A stretch of DNA of 64,000 nt. Source: Cinnamomum chago. Its lineage: Eukaryota; Streptophyta; Magnoliopsida; Laurales; Lauraceae. The number at the start of each line of letters is the position of its first letter. Positions within the stretch are counted from its first letter, which is position 1. The stretch lies in contig CP142454.1 in NCBI GenBank assembly GCA_038049695.1, positions 86,822,501 to 86,886,500 on the forward strand, read 5' to 3'. The translations under genes and the position numbers were made by a program. Below the pieces are notes generated by a model. The model saw only the letters and a program-made list of their open reading frames with translations, was not told the DNA's origin and did not search any database. This document shows positions 11,562-23,797 of this stretch, in pieces.

Positions 11562-12664
11562 GAATCCCTACAAAAAGAAGTGAAACAATGAAAATCATTA
11601 GGGCAATAGAATGCAAATGTTGGCACAACAAAGTATGTAAGAAAGAGTGAATCAATGTGCCAAATTCATCGAAGAAGACAGTGAATTCGGAATGAAATTC
11701 TATGCAAAATTGGACAATCCTCGGAAGCCATTCCGGTTGCCACAATGTGCATATCATGAAAATAGGTAAACAAAGCACTGTTAAATAATCACTAAGAGAT
11801 TGAATAGCAAATCCACAAAATCACAGCTCACAAAGTAACACAATGCACCTAGAAAAAGGCAAAATTAATGAATCAATGCAATTGCGAACAGAAAAATGTG
11901 AATGAGTAATGTGTGCACAACTAAACTGTAACAGCCCTGAACCACAAACTGGAACACCCAGCTTCCAAAACATTATTATAGTAAAAGAAATAAAATAAAA
12001 TAAAACATAACTAAAAATAAAGACTAATAAAAGAAATAACAGAGGAAAAAAAAGGAAAAGAAATAAACACACAAAACAGAGGTGCTGGGCCATGAGGAGT
12101 GAGGGACAGAATCAAGGCAAGGATGAAGGCTACTGAGGGATGAAGTGATATAGAGGGTGAGTCAGGTTAGAGAGAGAAGAACAGTGGTGCTGCTGTGAAA
12201 TGCTGAGAATGAAAGATGGGAACAGGGGTTGGTAATGGGTCGTCGGCAGTGACGTTGGGCGTCGCCGGAATGAGGGCTGGTGTGGGAAGAAGATTCCGGA
12301 GAAAGAGAGAAAATGAGAGTAAGAAACCAGGTCTGGGACGCCCGTGATTGGTGGTGACTTGTGGGGAAGAGGGAGAACGAGAGGAAGAAACTTACCTATG
12401 CTGTCAACCGGAGAAGGTTAACACACCGACGACGGCGAGAGTGTGGGTTGCAGTGGGAGATAGTGAAGAAGGGAGAATAGAGAGAGAGAGAGAGAGATAT
12501 GGAGATAAAGATAGAGAGAGAGATGGAGGAGAGAGTGGCTGGGATAGGGAAGAAGAAGAGGGGCGGCGTGAATGAAGAAAGGAAGAGGAGAACAGAACAA
12601 GAGTAGGTTTATCTTGTGAAAGTTTTGACTTTTAGAATTTTTTTTTTTTTTTTTTTTTTTTAGA

Positions 12665-12990
12665 GCAATCAAGAGTGCTCGAGCTTTGTGAGATAAAGCT
12701 CGAGCTCTATGGGACAGAATGTTACGTGCTCAAAGGGAAGAAAAAGTGCTCGAACTTTTTGGGATAAAGCTCAAGCTTTCAGGGACAGAAAGTTTAGACA
12801 ATTTTTTGACAGAAAGAGTGCGCGAGCTCTTTGAAGAGTGCTCGAGCTTTTTGAGACAGAAGGTTGAGGCAGTTTTTGACAGAAAGAGTGCGCGAGCTCT
12901 TTGAAGAGTGCTCGAGCTTTCTGGAACAGAAACATTTGTAGACAGAGCATGAAAAAATAATGCTCGAGCTTTATGAAATTGCTCGAGCTC
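12665..12990. repeat. GCTCGAGC palindrome cluster in unit 2
   Basis: Exact GCTCGAGC occurs at 12677-12684, 12698-12705, 12840-12847, 12910-12917, 12962-12969 and 12981-12988, with degenerate versions between them. A 70-bp stretch around 12820-12917 is duplicated in tandem. The cluster lies just downstream of the pol stop. Equivalent clusters are at about 23319-23644 and 33971-34297. Function unknown. Confidence 0.75.
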
Positions 12991-13143
12991 TCCTTTTTTT
13001 TTTCAAAACAAAAGGAATAAAAGAAATACTAAACACTGATAAAAAACTAAAAACTCAATTAACAAAATCACAAAAAAATTTGGGTTTCCTCCCAAAAGAG
13101 CTAAGTTTAATGTCTTCAGCCAGACACAGCAAGAGGAGAAAAA

Positions 13144-16100
13144 TCAATTAACATAAACCGGGTCTTCAAGATCAATCTCCGCAATCAAATTCCCTTCCTC
13201 CACACCTTCAACAAACAATTTCAACCTTTGGCCATTAACTTTGAAAGTTTGGCCACTCCGAGGGTTATGAATTTCTACCGCACCATGAGACCAAGATTGA
13301 ACAATGACATACGGACCATCCCATCTAGATCGTAATTTCCCAGGAAACAACCGTAACTTAGAATTGAACAACCATACCTTTTGACCGGGCTCAAAGGACT
13401 TGCGATTAATGTGAGAATCATGGAACGCCTTGGTCCGAGCCTTGTAAATACGAGAACTCTCATACGCATCATTCCTAAGCTCCTCTAACTCATTGAGTTG
13501 GAGCTTTCGGTTGGAGCTGGCAACAAGCATATCAAAGTTGAACTTCTTAATGGCCCACATGGCCTTGTGCTCTAGCTCCACCGGGAGATGACAAGATTTA
13601 CCGAAAACCAATCGGTAAGGAGACATGCCAATAGGGGTCTTATATGCGGTACGATATGCCCACAAAGCATCATTCAAATGCAAGGACCAATCCTTTCTAT
13701 CGGGCCGTACCGTTTTCTCAAGAATTGACTTGACCTCCCTATTTGACACTTCAACTTGCCCACTAGTCTGAGGATGGTAAGGGGTGGCGACCTTATGAGT
13801 GATGGAATATTTTTGAAGCAAGATTGCAAAGGGTCTATTACAGAAATGGGACCCTCCATCACTAATAATCGCCCGTGGCATACCAAACCGAGAAAAAATA
13901 TTCTCTTGAATGAATTTGACCACCACTTTGTGATCATTGGTTCGGGTTGCCACAGCCTCAATCCACTTGGACACGTAATCCACCGCTAACAAAATATATT
14001 CAAAACCAAACGACGATGGAAACGGTCCCATGAAATCAATACCCCATACATCAAAAATCTCAACAACTAAGATTGGGGTAAGAGGCATCATATCTCGACG
14101 AGACATTGTCCCCATTTGCTGACAACGAATGCAAGTCTTGCAAAAATTGTATGCATCCTTGAATAGAGTGGGCCAATAGAACCCACTCTGCAAGACTTTC
14201 GCTGCCGTCTTGCGACCACTAAAATGGCCACCACAAGCTGAAGAATGACAGAAAGTAAGAATGCTATGAAACTCACTCTCTGGAACACAACGACGGATAA
14301 TTTGGTCAGAGCAATACTTGAAAAGCACAGGATCCTCCCAATAAAAGAACTTTACTTGTGAGAAAAATCGGTCTTTGTCCTGTTTGGACCATTGGGAAGG
14401 AATTTGACCGACTGCAAGATAGTTCATGTTATGAGAAAACCAAGGAGGTTTCATTAATGACACCGAAAAGAGTTGCTCGTCAGGAAACGAGTCATGCAAA
14501 GGTTGAGTGTCACTCGTGTGCTCAACAAGAATGCGAGACAGGTGGTCGGCTACGACATTTTCGGAACCTTTTTTGTCCCGAATTTCTAAATGAAACTCTT
14601 GAAGCAACAAAATCCACCTAATCAATCTCGGCTTGGTCTCTTTCTTGGTTAGCAAATGTCGCAAAGCAGCATGGTCGGTAAAGACAACAACCTTAGAACC
14701 AAGGAGGTAAGAACGAAACTTGTCCAAAGCAAAGACTACGGCGAGTAATTCTTTCTCTGTGGTGGTGTAATTCAACTGAGCACCATGAAGAGTTTTACTC
14801 GCATAGTAAATAGCATATGGAACTTTGTCTACTCTTTGCCCCAAGACAGCTCCAACTGCATAGTCGGAAGCATCACACATGATTTCAAAAGGAAGGGACC
14901 ACTTGGGTGGTTGCATAATTGGGGCGGAGGAAAGAGAGTCACGAAGCTTTTCAAAAGCCTCCACACATGCACTATCAAAGACAAATGGAGCATCCTTGGC
15001 AAGTAGATTACACAAGGGCCTAGAGATCTTACTGAAGTCTTTGATAAACCGACGATAGAAACCCGCATGTCCTAAAAATGATCGAACTTGCTTGACCGTA
15101 GTAGGATGCGGAAGCTTAGCAATGAGATGGACTTTGGCCTTATCGACCTCAATCCCTCTCTTGGACACAATATGTCCCAACACAATCCCCTCTTGAACCA
15201 TAAAATGGCTCTTTTCCCAACTAAGCACAAGATTTGTCTCCTTGCAACGCTTCAAAACTTTGGTCAAGTTTTGGAGACAATCATCAAACGAGGGGCCAAA
15301 AACAGAGAAGTCATCCATGAAGACTTCTAAAAATTTCTCAACCATATCAGAGAAGATAGACATCATGCACCTCTGAAAGGTTGCCGGTGCATTGCACAAG
15401 CCAAACGGCATGCGGCGATATGCATATGTGCCAAATGGACAAGTGAAAGTGGTCTTCTCCTGATCTTCCGGAAAGACCGCAATTTGGTTATATCCAGAAT
15501 AACCATCAAGAAAGCAATAATAGCTTTGACCCGCTAACCTCTCCAAGATTTGATCAATGAATGGGAGAGGAAAGTGGTCTTTCCGGGTCATAGAGTTGAG
15601 CTTGCGATAATCAATACAAACTCTCCACCCAGTGGTGGTACGCATAGGGACAAGCTCACCCTTATCACTCTCAACAACAGTGATACCAGACTTCTTTGGC
15701 ACCACTTGGGTCGGACTCACCCACTTACTATCAGAAATTGGGTAAATAATACCCGCATCTAACAACTTCACAACCTCCTTCATGACAACCTCCTTCATGT
15801 TGGGATTAAGCCTTCTCTGCATTTCTCGAGATGGCTTTGCATCATCCTCTAAATGAATGCGGTGCATACAAATAGACGGATCAATCCCTTTCAAATCAGC
15901 TACGGACCAATCGATAGCACCCTTGTGCTCTCTAAGAACCTCAAAAAGACGACACTCTTGCTCACTTGGAAGATTGGAAGCAATGATAATAGGAAGAGTT
16001 TCATCGGGTCCCAAGAATAAATACTTAAGAGTATCCGGGAGCGGCTTCAGCTCAAGCTTTGGTGGAATTTCTAATGATGGAGGAGCAGGAGTGCTCGCAA

Positions 16101-18114
16101 GATTAGGAAGGGGTTCCGGTCTAGACTTCCAAGGAGGATAGTCTATAGAAGGAGAACAGTCAAGCAATGAATTGACTTCCTCAATAGAACCATCAATATC
16201 AAAAACATCACTATCAAAGTAAGTCAAACATCTCTCCAAAGGATCCTCAATCAAGATTTGAGGGAGAGAATCCTCAACTATCCCATCTATCATATCCACC
16301 GAAAAACAATCCTCCTCATGTGGAGGTTGTTGTGACGCATTGAAAACATTCAGCCTCACTGTCATATTTCCAAAAGAAATATCCATCACTCCGGTCCGAC
16401 AATTAATACATGCATGAGCAGTGGCTAAGAAGGGTCGACCTAAGATGATGGGAATCTGACGCTTAGGGTCATGAACGGGCTCCATGTCTAAAACCAAAAA
16501 ATCAACTGGAAAGTAGAACTTGTCTACTTTCACCAAAACATCTTCAATTATCCCACGGGGTATCTTAACGGATCTGTCAGCTAACTGCAAAGACACCGTC
16601 GTAGGCTTCAACTCACCTAACTCAAATTGCTTATAGATAGAATATGGCAATAAATTGACACTTGCCCCCAAGTCAAGGAGTGCCCTCTCAATGGTGTGAT
16701 TACCAATGACACAAGAAATTGTGGGGGCTCCAGGATCTTTGAACTTAGGTGCAGTTTGGTGCTGGAGAATCGAGCTCACTTGCTCTGTCAGAAAGACCTT
16801 CTTTGACACATGAGTTTTAGCTTTACGCTTTTGAGTGCAAAGGTCTTTCAAGAATTTGGCATAGGAAGGGATTTGCTTGACTGCATCAAGAAGTGGCAAG
16901 TTAATCTTAACTTGCTTAAAAATCTTAAGCATCTCCTCCATATTTGCACTCTTTTTCCCAAAAGGAGAAGGGTCGGCCAAGCAAGAAGGGTAAGGGGCCT
17001 TGGGCACATAGGGTGCCACAGGAATACTCAAAGAATCACCTGGGGATGAAGAATCCCCTTGCTTCAAATTTTCATTCACCTTATACTCAACTTTGTTGTC
17101 TACCTCTCTCCCACTCCTAAGGGTAGTTATGGCCTTAGCTTGCTCATGAAATTGTTCATTGGAGTTAGAAAACTCTACCCCATATTGGCCTTTAGGGTTG
17201 TTCACCGACTGACTTGGTAAACGTCTCTCATCTCTTCTACCCACAGCTTGTGCTAGTTGTCCCATTTGGGATTCTAGCTTTGAGATGGACTGAGTGTGTG
17301 AGTGGAGCAATTGAGTGTTGGACTGATGATTTGACTCTAAAGCTTGTAAAGCACTCAACACTTTATCCTCAAAAGCTGAGTTTCTAGGAGGAGGTGGTGG
17401 TTGTTGATATTGTTGAGGAGGAGGACGGTAGGATGATGACGGAAAAGAGTTAGGCACACTTGGCCTAGAATTTTGTGCGAATGGAGGATTTGGGGCTTGA
17501 GGCCTCCAAGAAAAATTTGGATGATTTCTCCATCCCGGGTTGTAATGGCTAGAGTGTGGATCATTACCCGGTTTGGAAAAACCTTGAAGAGCATTAACTT
17601 GCTCTTGCACAAACTCTGGATATTGCGGGGCTAAGGGACAGTCTGTCACATAATGGGTTGGACATGAACATAAAGCACACACCTCTTGAGTGACAGGAGC
17701 AGAAGTGGAAACTTGTCCCATAGCCAAGACTTGGTCTAGTTTCCTAGACAATGCCGCAACTTGCCCTTGGACATCCACAGATTGTCCAACTTCATAAATG
17801 CCACCTCTCTTAGGGACACTAGAAGAGGTGGGTGGAGCTCTCCGACTTGCTGAGGCATGGTGTTGGGAATTCTCACTAAGGGTCTCAAAAAGATCCCATG
17901 CCTCATCCTGATTCTTGTTGAGGAAAGTCCCTCCACAAGCAGAGTCAATCATTTGACGGTTTTGTTCAGTGATACCGTCATAGAAACTCTGTACCAACTG
18001 CCAACGCATGATATCATGATGGGGACACTTCCTATGAAGGTCCAAAAATCTCTCCCAAGCTTCATGAAAAGACTCGCCATCGAGTTGAGTAAAATTTGTG
18101 ATGGCTCTTCTCAT
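13144..18114 (-). pseudogene. Athila-type gag-pol polyprotein, unit 2 (complete except N-terminal gag)
   Basis: A 1656-codon open frame holding in order: C-terminal half of gag; a CX2CX4HX4C zinc knuckle (residues 146-159); aspartic protease (DLGAS at 481); RT (LDGYSGY at 869, MDD at 933-935, preceded by the [14 protein letters not shown] block); RNase H (CDASD at 1080, TDHAAL at 1146); integrase with HHCC finger (about 1289-1330) and D1359, D1418, E1454 in a DD35E pattern. The motif [14 protein letters not shown] marks the Athila branch of Ty3/gypsy. No chromodomain is seen. Such proteins reverse-transcribe element RNA and insert the cDNA. The motifs are intact, but the N-terminal gag lies in another frame (18116-18502), so the master was already broken. 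The MRR start is an internal methionine, not the native start. Confidence 0.9.
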
Positions 18115-18115
18115 A

Positions 18116-18502
18116 TCATTGGTTTTGCCTATAGGAAAGTATTTTTTTCAAAAACTCTTGTTGAAGTTGACCCCAAGTTGTTATAGAATTTGTAGGCAAA
18201 GAACCGAGCCAATATTTGGCTTTATCCTTTAATGAAAAAGGGAACAACCTTAACTTAAGAGCATTCTCACTCAGATTTTGCACATTGACAGTGGTGCATA
18301 GCTCCAAAAACTCATTCAGATGTTGATATGGGTCCTCATTTGATTTCCCATAAAAAGATGGTAACATCTGAATGGTTTGGGGTCTAATTTCATAATGCCC
18401 AGTGACAGTAGGCATTTGAATACATGAAGGATTGGTGTATGTTGTAGGAACAAAATGAGCCTTAAGAGGCTGTGGTTGTTGTTGTCCACCATTATTAGCC
18501 AT
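18116..18502 (-). pseudogene. Athila-type gag N-terminal part, unit 2
   Basis: 128 codons identical to those in the other units. The frame is lost at the A7 run around 18145-18151, where one extra A shifts the downstream gag codons. The ATG at 18502 fits the native gag start, because the downstream gag domain follows at the usual distance once the shift is allowed for. Confidence 0.85.
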
Positions 18503-18699
18503 GTCTATAGAAATAGGATCTCCTAAAACACTAGACTAATTCCATACTAGAAATTTATTTTACAAGCATTCTAGCTCTATGGGGCTCCCTCAGGCCACCC
18601 CTTCATCAATGCAACTCCTTTCAGAATCTAATACTTTGATTATCTACCATCATGTTCCATTTTATGCTCGACCTTTATTCACTATTGGATTCATTCTCA

Positions 18700-18730
<31 letters not shown>

Positions 18731-20202
18731 GTTAAAAGACCTTTAAAACGGCAGTTAAATAAAGGGCTAGGATAATTTGATGGGGCTGATCTTTTGCATG
18801 ACCCTTATCCTCTAAGAGAAGAGACCTTTTATCACATGGGGCTGATTTCTTGCATGACCTTTTATAGTTTGATGGGGCTGATTCAACACATTTGCATCCC
18901 TAAATATAGGGCTCGGCATAGAGGTGAAAATGGGCTGTGTGAGGTTAAATATATGTCGTGTTGACAAGGCTATGAGTTGAGGTTCAATATGTATTTGACC
19001 CACTTTTAAAATGGGTCGAGTAACTTCAATTTGCGCTCAATTGGGTCAACCCGACCTGACTCACCTAATCAACCCATTTTACTTAATGCAACTTGTAGAA
19101 TTTTAGCCTAAACCCAATACCTTTCTAAAACATGTTATAGTAAAATTTATCTATTCTCATCTGAGAGAAAAATCTCTTCTTACTGAGTCAACCCAACTTT
19201 ACTTGCCTGTCGACCTTTATAAATTATAAGCTTTAAATGCAATATCACCATCTATCAAAAGCCCAATCCCACCAACTCTACCTCGCCTTGGTTGGACAAT
19301 CTTTATGGTCCAAAAGATTCCATGATGATGGGCCCCATCACACAAATATCAAATGCCATATTCCAAAATTGCCATATTCTAAATTTTGAAACTTCAATAT
19401 AATAAGAAGTGATTGTTGCCATCAAATTCATCATGACTTTTAAACAAAACTTGATTAACTCTCAAAATTAAGAAATTAGAGCTAATCACATGTTTCGGCT
19501 TAGATCATAGTATTTTACAAATAGAAAAAAAACACCAATCAAATTAAAAATTAAAAATCTCCAATTCCATTAGGATAAAAGGTTAAGAGAAAAATAAGTC
19601 TAAACATTTGAAATTATGCACGTAAACATAGAGATTACTAAAAGTATCATTTTTAGGGTCCGTTTGGCAATTTACTATTAAAGTAAAAGTAATGTAAAGC
19701 ATAAAATCAAGAGAGAATAAAATATGAGGAGGTCGTGATAGTTTTTCGTCTTTAATAGATTGATAAGAAATCTTTTTGACTTTTTATGTATTCATAAATC
19801 TCAAGGGTTAAATTAAAAAAAGATGTTTTTACCTGAGAAAACACTTTATGTGGTCAGTACACCTAACATGGAATATTAGGCAAACATGCACCTTATAGAG
19901 AATCCGTACAGGATTCCTAACCATTTTTTTTTAACAAATTTTTTTTTTGTGGTCGAATTTGACCTTCAGTTTTAGCGCTGGAGGTTGAATTCGACCTGGT
20001 AAGTGACAGCCGATGGTCGCATTCAACGTTGGGATGAAAGCACAGACAACACATTTTAATTCGTAGCGTTGCATTCGACCTGCCTTCGTGCTCTTCATGG
20101 TTGAATTCGACGCATGTATTAGTTTTCAAGTAAAAGACCGTCCTCCCAGTACCAATTCTAGGATTAACAGAATAAATATGCACTTTTTAACCAGTTATCA
20201 CA
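18503..20202 (-). mobile_element. LTR-like and leader segment between units 2 and 3
   Basis: Same content as 7853-9548: LTR start TGTGATAAC at 20202, palindrome cluster, MITE-like fragment from 19655, and no primer-binding site found. The (TA)n run is 27 nt here, against 23 nt in the first copy. Confidence 0.6.
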
Positions 20203-23200
20203 CCCCCCCAACTTACACTTTGCTAGTCCTCGAGCAAAGCCAAGGAAACAAGAGAGAGAAAAAAAAACTAACTAAATCCACTTTCGCGGGATACACGATT
20301 GCATTTACCGTATGCAATAAGGCTTTAAACCCCTAGGTTACCCTAGTGGACGAGTTATAGTCTCGTGAGGGTTTGCAGTGAATCTACCCACAAAATTCTA
20401 TCACCCCCCAACTTGAACACAATATGCTCCACAATCAATAAAAATGAAGCTTAGTGAATGTGTATCTGAACTACAATCGAAGCAATGTATCAATAATATC
20501 ACTAAAAGAAACCCGTGAATCCCCAAATGTTCATAACCAGATAGAATTATTGTGCACCAAAGTAACAACCACAACAAGATGTTTAGGCAATGAGACTCCT
20601 TTTTCAAACAGGCATTACTTTGACTTCAAATCTCACCAAAAGATATCACTCACAAATGAAGCTCACAGAGATGGGATGTATATGTATTCTCTCATACACG
20701 TGGATAGAATAAATGTTGAGTACAAACCAAATAATCCACATGCAAATATGAATGAAAGCTCAACAAGAACATCATAGAGAAGAGAAGAAAAACCACTACG
20801 AGAAATCAACTCTCAAAGTCACAGGTTCACTACAGTCACATCCTCAATCATCAACTACTACACCTTTGGGGTCGGCTAGGTCTTTATTCTGGTTGTAACG
20901 TAGGTCAGGGTCAAGGATAAAGTAAGGGTAGACGAATCACAATCTCATGAAATAAGTGAAGAAGCTGAAGTGAACAAACTGCAGTTTTTTTTTTTTTTCA
21001 AACTCATCATCTCTTTTGAACATTTCATCACCACTCCCAAACTCCAAATGAAGCAATTCCAAACTACTTACAATCTTCTACTTGAGCAAACAAAAAGAAA
21101 AGAAAAACAAATGAATCGAAACTTTTTTTTTTTTTTTATGCTCTCACTTTTGCCTAGGTTATCTTTTGGATGTCTGACCTAGCGAGCACTTTTCATTCTT
21201 TTTTGTTTTTTTTTTTTGAAAAGAAAATACAATGACAATAAAAACAAGGACAATTACCAAATAACATTACATCGTCACCTCTAAACTTTCAAATCACCAA
21301 GTCCTCAAAAATTTATCCAACTTCTTCACCCAATGTGAGGCTACTGGCTATGAAAAGAAGGATATACAATGAAGGCTCAACTTGGTTCCTATCAGGTAAA
21401 TAATGAGTGGATGCAAGAAACAAACGAACAGGCCCAAAGTAGAAAAGATGGCCTAGTTTCATTCCCCAAAAGTAAGAAGTGTCATCTGACATCTAGATTG
21501 ACCGACCTTGAACATGTGACAATGGCAGTTAATGGAATGAATATGCAACTGTATAATCCTCAGAATAAAGTTCAAGCTCAAATCTAACATAACATGGGTT
21601 ATAAGTCTCAGTTAATGCCATTATGATATGAGAATCTCAAAGCCTAACCATCAAATCATAGAGTCACAGGAGTAGCAACCCAATTTATCTCCAATGATGA
21701 AAACCGGGGAAAAACGAATCACTAACAGTGCACAACTATGATAATGATTCTCATGCAAGCTCAAAAATACACAAATTAGCTTAAACAAATGAGTTTTAAT
21801 CATGAAGTATATTGAGCTCAAGTAGGCAAAATAATGGCAACTCCCCCCAACTTATTTGTCACCTTGTCCTCGAGGGGACACGAAATCAAAAAACATGAAA
21901 TAAAACAAAAGAAGTAAAAGGAAGGAGTGCACCTGAGTGGAGAGAACTAAGGGGGCAAAGAGCCCGGTGAATCAGAAGGCGGGTGCTGAGCAAAGCTAGT
22001 AAGTGGCGGTTGGAGAACTCTTGGACCGCCCATTCGGATGTAGGATCTTCCTGAAAGAAGTCGGCCACATCAAATGTCGTCTGTATGGCAATTGGTTTTG
22101 TGGCCCATTTCTCATTTGGTTGCTCAATTTGAATTTGGCGGGACCGAATGGGCCGTTTGTGTGAAGTGGAGTCACCTTCAATTGCATGGCTCTTTGAAGC
22201 TTTCGGGCGACCCATGAATCCCTACAAAAAGAAGTGAAACAATGAAAATCATTAGGGCAATAGAATGCAAATGTTGGCACAACAAAGTATGTAAGAAAGA
22301 GTGAATCAATGTGCCAAATTCATCGAAGAAGACAGTGAATTCGGAATGAAATTCTATGCAAAATTGGACAATCCTCGGAAGCCATTCCGGTTGCCACAAT
22401 GTGCATATCATGAAAATAGGTAAACAAAGCACTGTTAAATAATCACTAAGAGATTGAATAGCAAATCCACAAAATCACAGCTCACAAAGTAACACAATGC
22501 ACCTAGAAAAAGGCAAAATTAATGAATCAATGCAATTGCGAACAGAAAAATGTGAATGAGTAATGTGTGCACAACTAAACTGTAACAGCCCTGAACCACA
22601 AACTGGAACACCCAGCTTCCAAAACATTATTATAGTAAAAGAAATAAAATAAAATAAAACATAACTAAAAATAAAGACTAATAAAAGAAATAACAGAGGA
22701 AAAAAAAGGAAAAGAAATAAACACACAAAACAGAGGTGCTGGGCCATGAGGAGTGAGGGACAGAATCAAGGCAAGGATGAAGGCTACTGAGGGATGAAGT
22801 GATATAGAGGGTGAGTCAGGTTAGAGAGAGAAGAACAGTGGTGCTGCTGTGAAATGCTGAGAATGAAAGATGGGAACAGGGGTTGGTAATGGGTCGTCGG
22901 CAGTGACGTTGGGCGTCGCCGGAATGAGGGCTGGTGTGGGAAGAAGATTCCGGAGAAAGAGAGAAAATGAGAGTAAGAAACCAGGTCTGGGACGCCCGTG
23001 ATTGGTGGTGACTTGTGGGGAAGAGGGAGAACGAGAGGAAGAAACTTACCTATGCTGTCAACCGGAGAAGGTTAACACACCGACGACGGCGAGAGTGTGG
23101 GTTGCAGTGGGAGATAGTGAAGAAGGGAGAATAGAGAGAGAGAGAGAGAGATATGGAGATAAAGATAGAGAGAGAGATGGAGGAGAGAGTGGCTGGGATA

Positions 23201-23797
23201 GGGAAGAAGAAGAGGGGCGGCGTGAATGAAGAAAGGAAGAGGAGAACAGAACAAGAGTAGGTTTATCTTGTGAAAGTTTTGACTTTTAGAATTTTTTTTT
23301 TTTTTTTTTTTTTTTAGAGCAATCAAGAGTGCTCGAGCTTTGTGAGATAAAGCTCGAGCTCTATGGGACAGAATGTTACGTGCTCAAAGGGAAGAAAAAG
23401 TGCTCGAACTTTTTGGGATAAAGCTCAAGCTTTCAGGGACAGAAAGTTTAGACAATTTTTTGACAGAAAGAGTGCGCGAGCTCTTTGAAGAGTGCTCGAG
23501 CTTTTTGAGACAGAAGGTTGAGGCAGTTTTTGACAGAAAGAGTGCGCGAGCTCTTTGAAGAGTGCTCGAGCTTTCTGGAACAGAAACATTTGTAGACAGA
23601 GCATGAAAAAATAATGCTCGAGCTTTATGAAATTGCTCGAGCTCTCCTTTTTTTTTTCAAAACAAAAGGAATAAAAGAAATACTAAACACTGATAAAAAA
23701 CTAAAAACTCAATTAACAAAATCACAAAAAAATTTGGGTTTCCTCCCAAAAGAGCTAAGTTTAATGTCTTCAGCCAGACACAGCAAGAGGAGAAAAA
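20203..23797 (-). mobile_element. 3' non-coding region of Athila unit 3
   Basis: Same layout as 9549-13143: polypurine tracts, degenerate third ORF (21886-22215), candidate intron, GA run and GCTCGAGC cluster (23319-23644). I saw no substitution relative to unit 2 in this stretch. Confidence 0.7.

Larger units (their letters stand above)
9549..13143 (-). mobile_element. 3' non-coding region of Athila unit 2
   Basis: About 3.6 kb between the pol stop (13144) and the LTR start (9548). Downstream of pol it holds a cluster of GCTCGAGC palindromes (12665-12990), a T run (about 12640-12661), a GA microsatellite (12478-12497) and a GC-rich stretch rich in CCGGCGACG-like sequence. A candidate intron (11568-12395) and a degenerate third ORF (11232-11561) follow, then three AAGTTGGGGGG tracts. 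The last 190 bp before the LTR are clearly homologous to 54108-54281 of the plus-strand Athila element. Athila elements often carry a long region here that once held an env-like gene; no intact one is present. Confidence 0.7.

Noticed and set aside
13756-13989. Plus-strand frames repeated across the array (for example 77, 87, 94 and 109 codons)
   Set aside because: All lie opposite the gag-pol frame and repeat with the array; no independent motif.
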